Positions 7,316-9,502 of a stretch of 9,502 nt of DNA are shown here, in pieces. Position numbers and translations under genes: made by a program. The stretch is from positions 1-9,502 of the forward strand of contig JAWOGF010000039.1 of assembly GCA_046497075.1 (NCBI GenBank). Direction: 5' to 3'. This DNA comes from Saliniplasma sp046497075 (lineage in GTDB: Archaea; Thermoplasmatota; Thermoplasmata; Halarchaeoplasmatales; Halarchaeoplasmataceae). Numbering within the stretch: the stretch's first letter is position 1; each line of letters starts with the position of its first letter. Under the pieces are notes generated by a model. The model was not told the origin of the DNA, did no database searches, and saw only the letters and a list, made by a program, of their open reading frames with translations.

Positions 7316-8311
7316 ATGAAAGAGGCTATGTTCTGGGAGAAAGGAGATGGGAATTCAGTTCGATGTCACTTGTGCGGACATCACTGTAAGATCGGAGAGG
7401 GTAAGAAAGGGGTATGTGGTGTTCGAAAAAATAGAAAAGGTACTTTATACACACTCATCTACGGTAAAATTGCCTCCGTAGCTATGGACCCTATAGAGAA
7501 GAAGCCCCTGTATCACTTTAAGCCCCGTTCTAAGGTACTTTCTTTTGGTACTATGGGCTGCAACTTCAGCTGCCTGTTTTGTCAGAACGCCTCTCTTTCC
7601 TGCGGCAGTCCCGATAGTCCCTATCTTAGAGAATACAGTGTGGACGACTTGGTCAGAAAAGCTTTGCAAAGCGACGGCATAGCATGGACCTATAATGAAC
7701 CCGCTATCGACTTTGAATTCTCTTACGACGTTTCTAAAAAGTACAAGGAAGAAGGTGGGGGGTACGTCGTTTACGTGACCAATGGTTTCATGGAAAACGA
7801 ACCTCTAGAAAAGATTTCACCCTATCTAGATGCTATGAACATCGATATAAAAGCCATGAGTGAAAAGTTCTACAGAGAAATTGTAGGTGGGAAACTGCAG
7901 AAGGTTCTTGATACTGCTGTAAAAGCCCGTGAACTTGGAATCCATATCGAGATCACCTACCTGGTCGTTCCCGATCACAATGACAGCGAAGAAGAACTCA
8001 GGGAGTTCTCAGAGTGGGTAAAAGATAATCTAGGTGAAGATACCGTCACACATTTCTCCAAATTCCATCCAGATCATAAGATGAAGAACGTTCCCGCTAC
8101 CCCGTCCAGCAAGATGGACCAGGCCAGGAAGATCGCAGAAGGTGTTGGATTGAACTTCGTCTATCTGGGGAATCTCCCTGCGGACAACGATACTAGATGT
8201 CCGAACTGTGGGAAAGCCATAATAAAAAGATCCTATTTTTCATCGGGAGAACCCAACCTGAAAGACGGTGCATGTCCACAGTGTGGAAGAGAGATCCCGA
8301 TCATCTTATGA
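7316..8311 (+). CDS. amrS: AmmeMemoRadiSam-system radical SAM protein (AmrS-type, 331 aa)
   Basis: A radical SAM protein of the COG1180 group (pyruvate formate-lyase activase relatives), AmrS subgroup. It would cleave S-adenosylmethionine with a [4Fe-4S] cluster; its substrate is not established from sequence. Seen from ATG 7316: the family-like opening MKEAMFWEK; a cysteine-rich N-terminus (C17, C20, C24, C34); the LSFGTMGCNFSCLFCQN core with cluster ligands C82-x3-C86-x2-C89; TYNEP and VTNGF blocks, then NIDIKAM; and a C-terminal zinc ribbon (C295, C298, C320, C323) present in many archaeal members. The reading frame opens at TTG 7295, but the MKEA start matches family N-termini; no strong Shine-Dalgarno is visible (GAAGTG at 7301-7306 is weak). 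The usual partners, a Memo-like and an AMMECR1-like protein, are not in this window. It may be translated from the upstream membrane-protein transcript or from an A/T-rich element near 7283-7289. Confidence 0.9.
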   Translation: MKEAMFWEKGDGNSVRCHLCGHHCKIGEGKKGVCGVRKNRKGTLYTLIYGKIASVAMDPIEKKPLYHFKPRSKVLSFGTMGCNFSCLFCQNASLSCGSPDSPYLREYSVDDLVRKALQSDGIAWTYNEPAIDFEFSYDVSKKYKEEGGGYVVYVTNGFMENEPLEKISPYLDAMNIDIKAMSEKFYREIVGGKLQKVLDTAVKARELGIHIEITYLVVPDHNDSEEELREFSEWVKDNLGEDTVTHFSKFHPDHKMKNVPATPSSKMDQARKIAEGVGLNFVYLGNLPADNDTRCPNCGKAIIKRSYFSSGEPNLKDGACPQCGREIPIIL

Positions 8312-8403
8312 ACTTTATAAAACGTTCAATCTTAAAGAGATTCGAGAATCATCGTGTACTCCATATCGCCGCGGATAATAAGGAAACTTCTTGATTTGAA
8401 AGT
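8312..8403. other. Convergent gap between amrS and the minus-strand membrane gene
   Basis: Ninety-two bases between two stop codons facing each other. No hairpin followed by T-run, no long oligo-T on either strand, and no RNA gene could be recognised. A small reading frame runs across it on the plus strand but has no ribosome site and looks accidental. Confidence 0.5.
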
Positions 8404-8895
8404 TTATCCTATGGGAAAACTTACGAGATATATCAATATCGCAGCAAATACAAACATGATTATTCCCCCGATAACTCCACCTATAGCTATCGTGTTATCG
8501 CCTTTCTTCATTCCAACAACACCTAATATTATAGCCAGAGTGTTCAGAGCCAGAAATAAATAAAACATACTGGAGAAAACAAGCATACCCACAATCAATA
8601 ATATAACAGAAGCAAAGCCTTCTATCGTACGTATCCTTTCCTTACCTTCTTTTTGCTTTTCATCTAGATAACCGATACCACCTGCGACTCCTATTAAGAG
8701 GCCTAAGGCTGCTAACAGGGCAGACATCACACTTAGATTCTCCCCTCCCAGGTTCATAGAAGATGCTGCAAAATATGTAATAATCCCTACAATCGTCATA
8801 ATCAATCCTATTATACCCAATTTCTTGTAGGATCGTTTCCATCCACCGTACTGCTCACTTTCTTCCCAAAGAGATTTCTGATCAGGTCCTTCCAT
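8404..8895 (-). CDS. Small multi-pass membrane protein (163 aa), unknown function
   Basis: Not recognised as a named family. From ATG 8895 there is an acidic, soluble N-terminus of about 20 residues (MEGPDQKSLWEE, then YGGWKR), followed by about five hydrophobic segments (roughly 26-45, 54-76, 93-111, 112-129, 135-160) rich in Gly, Ile, Val and Ala. A charged loop, DEKQKEGKERIR (78-89), sits between segments two and three. The end is almost flush with the last helix, with no soluble C-terminal domain and no visible catalytic or metal motif. Start choice: AGGTGG at 8904-8909 (minus strand) is a good ribosome site 8-9 bases before ATG 8895; the in-frame GTG at 8907 lies inside that site and is rejected. 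The gene lies 17 bases after the stop of the minus-strand gene 8913-9461, so the pair is very likely one operon. Stop is TAA. Confidence 0.8.
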   Translation of the reverse strand: MEGPDQKSLWEESEQYGGWKRSYKKLGIIGLIMTIVGIITYFAASSMNLGGENLSVMSALLAALGLLIGVAGGIGYLDEKQKEGKERIRTIEGFASVILLIVGMLVFSSMFYLFLALNTLAIILGVVGMKKGDNTIAIGGVIGGIIMFVFAAILIYLVSFPIG

Positions 8896-8903
8896 AATAT
8901 CAT

Positions 8904-8909
8904 CCACCT
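8904..8909 (-). promoter_or_regulatory. Shine-Dalgarno site AGGTGG ahead of ATG 8895
   Basis: Minus-strand AGGTGG, about 8-9 bases from ATG 8895 and within the 17-base gap after the upstream gene's TAA. It sets the start at 8895 instead of GTG 8907 and indicates internal initiation on a shared transcript. Confidence 0.65.
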
Positions 8910-8912
8910 ATA

Positions 8913-9461
8913 TTATCTCCCTTTCGTAGCCAGCATCATACCAACTAAGTAACCGCCTGAGACACCAATAAATATTCCAGAGATCAGGAAACTGAGGCCA
9001 AATATCTGCTCTACCGCCAAATTAAATAATCCGATAGGTACTCCTCCTGAAGTTGGAACTTCCTGACTATTGATAGCCCGGAAGAAGCCGAAAACTGCTA
9101 GGGATATACCAAATAAGAGTGAAATGTAACTAGCCCATTTAAAATTAGAGGAAATCTTATCATCTTTATTGAGGTGAAAATGAATCCCTTGAGGTGTCTT
9201 CTCTAATTCGGTAAGGAAATATCTACCCATGAATCCACCTAACAAGTTGATCACCGCACCGGCTGATATGATCTTCATCCCTAACTCTTGTTGTGGGCCA
9301 GGAACTTTATAAAAATATTGCTCGTCAGTAATTGGATTCTCACCCTCGCGTGTCTGAGGCGAACCTAGGGATATTAATACAATACCTACGATGGCTATAA
9401 TTATCCCAATTATGAGTACATATTCGGTATATCTACTACATATATACTTCAACTTACCCAT
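8913..9461 (-). CDS. Small multi-pass membrane protein (182 aa), unknown function, first gene of a pair
   Basis: Not recognised as a named family. From ATG 9461 it has a short basic N-terminus (MGKLKYICSRY), a hydrophobic helix (about 14-33), a polar loop containing the PITDEQYFYKVPGPQQ stretch (43-58), a second helix (61-81), a charged loop (82-107), a third helix (108-129), another polar loop, and one long or two short helices (about 143-177), ending in TKGR. Layout and segment character (IIGIIIAIVGI against LGIIGLIMTIVGI in the next gene) suggest a distant paralogue of the downstream membrane protein, which is inference. Start choice: GAGGTG at 9470-9475 stands 8 bases before ATG 9461, whereas the in-frame GTG 9470 overlaps that site. 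Because a TATA-like box at 9490-9499 would predict transcription starting near 9468-9470, a leaderless GTG 9470 start (185 aa) cannot be fully excluded. No function can be assigned. Confidence 0.78.
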   Translation of the reverse strand: MGKLKYICSRYTEYVLIIGIIIAIVGIVLISLGSPQTREGENPITDEQYFYKVPGPQQELGMKIISAGAVINLLGGFMGRYFLTELEKTPQGIHFHLNKDDKISSNFKWASYISLLFGISLAVFGFFRAINSQEVPTSGGVPIGLFNLAVEQIFGLSFLISGIFIGVSGGYLVGMMLATKGR

Positions 9462-9469
9462 AGATCTCA

Positions 9470-9475
9470 CACCTC
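9470..9475 (-). promoter_or_regulatory. Shine-Dalgarno site GAGGTG ahead of ATG 9461
   Basis: Minus-strand GAGGTG, the strongest ribosome-site match in the window, 8 bases before ATG 9461. Its last G is the first base of the alternative GTG start, which makes that start unlikely if the site is used. Confidence 0.6.
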
Positions 9476-9489
9476 GTCATTTTATGACC

Positions 9490-9499
9490 TATATTTATT
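9490..9499 (-). promoter_or_regulatory. Possible TATA box of the minus-strand membrane-protein pair
   Basis: Minus-strand AATAAATATA close to the right edge of the window, about 33 bases upstream of ATG 9461 (from its centre). The upstream BRE side is cut off, so this is a tentative call. Confidence 0.4.
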
Positions 9500-9502
9500 T
9501 TT

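Noticed and set aside
8197..8394. Plus-strand frame overlapping the end of amrS
   Set aside because: Out of frame with the conserved zinc ribbon of amrS and extending only into the gene gap; no start signal.
8354..8563. Plus-strand frame over the end of the minus-strand membrane gene
   Set aside because: Its hydrophobic translation mirrors the membrane segments encoded on the other strand; no ribosome site, and the minus-strand gene has a good start and operon context.
1..9502. Search by eye for tRNA or rRNA genes, CRISPR arrays, insertion sequences, integrase sites or defence genes
   Set aside because: No direct repeats with regular spacers, no transposase or integrase motifs, no tRNA-like arms in the short gene gaps; coding density is high and explained by the listed genes.

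Overview
The window looks like a piece of an archaeal chromosome, most likely from the Thermoplasmatota/Euryarchaeota side and probably an uncultured sediment-type lineage. Reasons: the valyl-tRNA synthetase is of the archaeal (type 2) kind; TATA-like boxes lie about 25-45 bases ahead of several starts; leaders are very short, some with GGTG-type Shine-Dalgarno sites; arginine codons are mostly AGA/AGG; T-tracts stand where a terminator is expected; and a small HIT-like zinc finger, zinc-ribbon proteins and a secreted C25 (gingipain-like) peptidase occur together. The lineage is an inference from protein character, since no rRNA is present.

Layout. Bases 1-2399 (+) hold the 3' nine-tenths of valS; its HIGH-motif N-terminus lies upstream of the window. 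Converging on it, only 8 bases away, is a 61-residue zinc-finger gene (2408-2593, -). A divergent promoter region (about 2594-2717) follows, with a TATA box on each side and an interlocked pair of inverted repeats between them. It serves the zinc-finger gene and a 1162-residue secreted multidomain cysteine peptidase (2718-6206, +). After a T-tract terminator and a new promoter come a zinc-ribbon multi-pass membrane protein (6314-7264, +) and an AmrS-type radical SAM protein (7316-8311, +). A 92-base convergent gap (8312-8403) shows no clear terminator. The window ends with two tandem small membrane proteins on the minus strand (8913-9461, then 8404-8895), probably one operon with its promoter near the right edge.

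How the genes fit together. No single pathway spans the window. valS and amrS are housekeeping-type genes. The peptidase is an extracellular protein-degrading enzyme, consistent with a heterotroph living on proteins. The membrane proteins have no assignable function. Several starts were moved downstream from the longest reading frame because Shine-Dalgarno sites or family N-termini support the shorter form.

No defence system, mobile element, CRISPR array or RNA gene was seen. The most interesting items are the interlocked dyads in the divergent promoter, a jelly-roll-like domain apparently nested inside an SbsA-type Ig-like domain of the peptidase, and the tandem C-terminal GWN repeats of the same protein.
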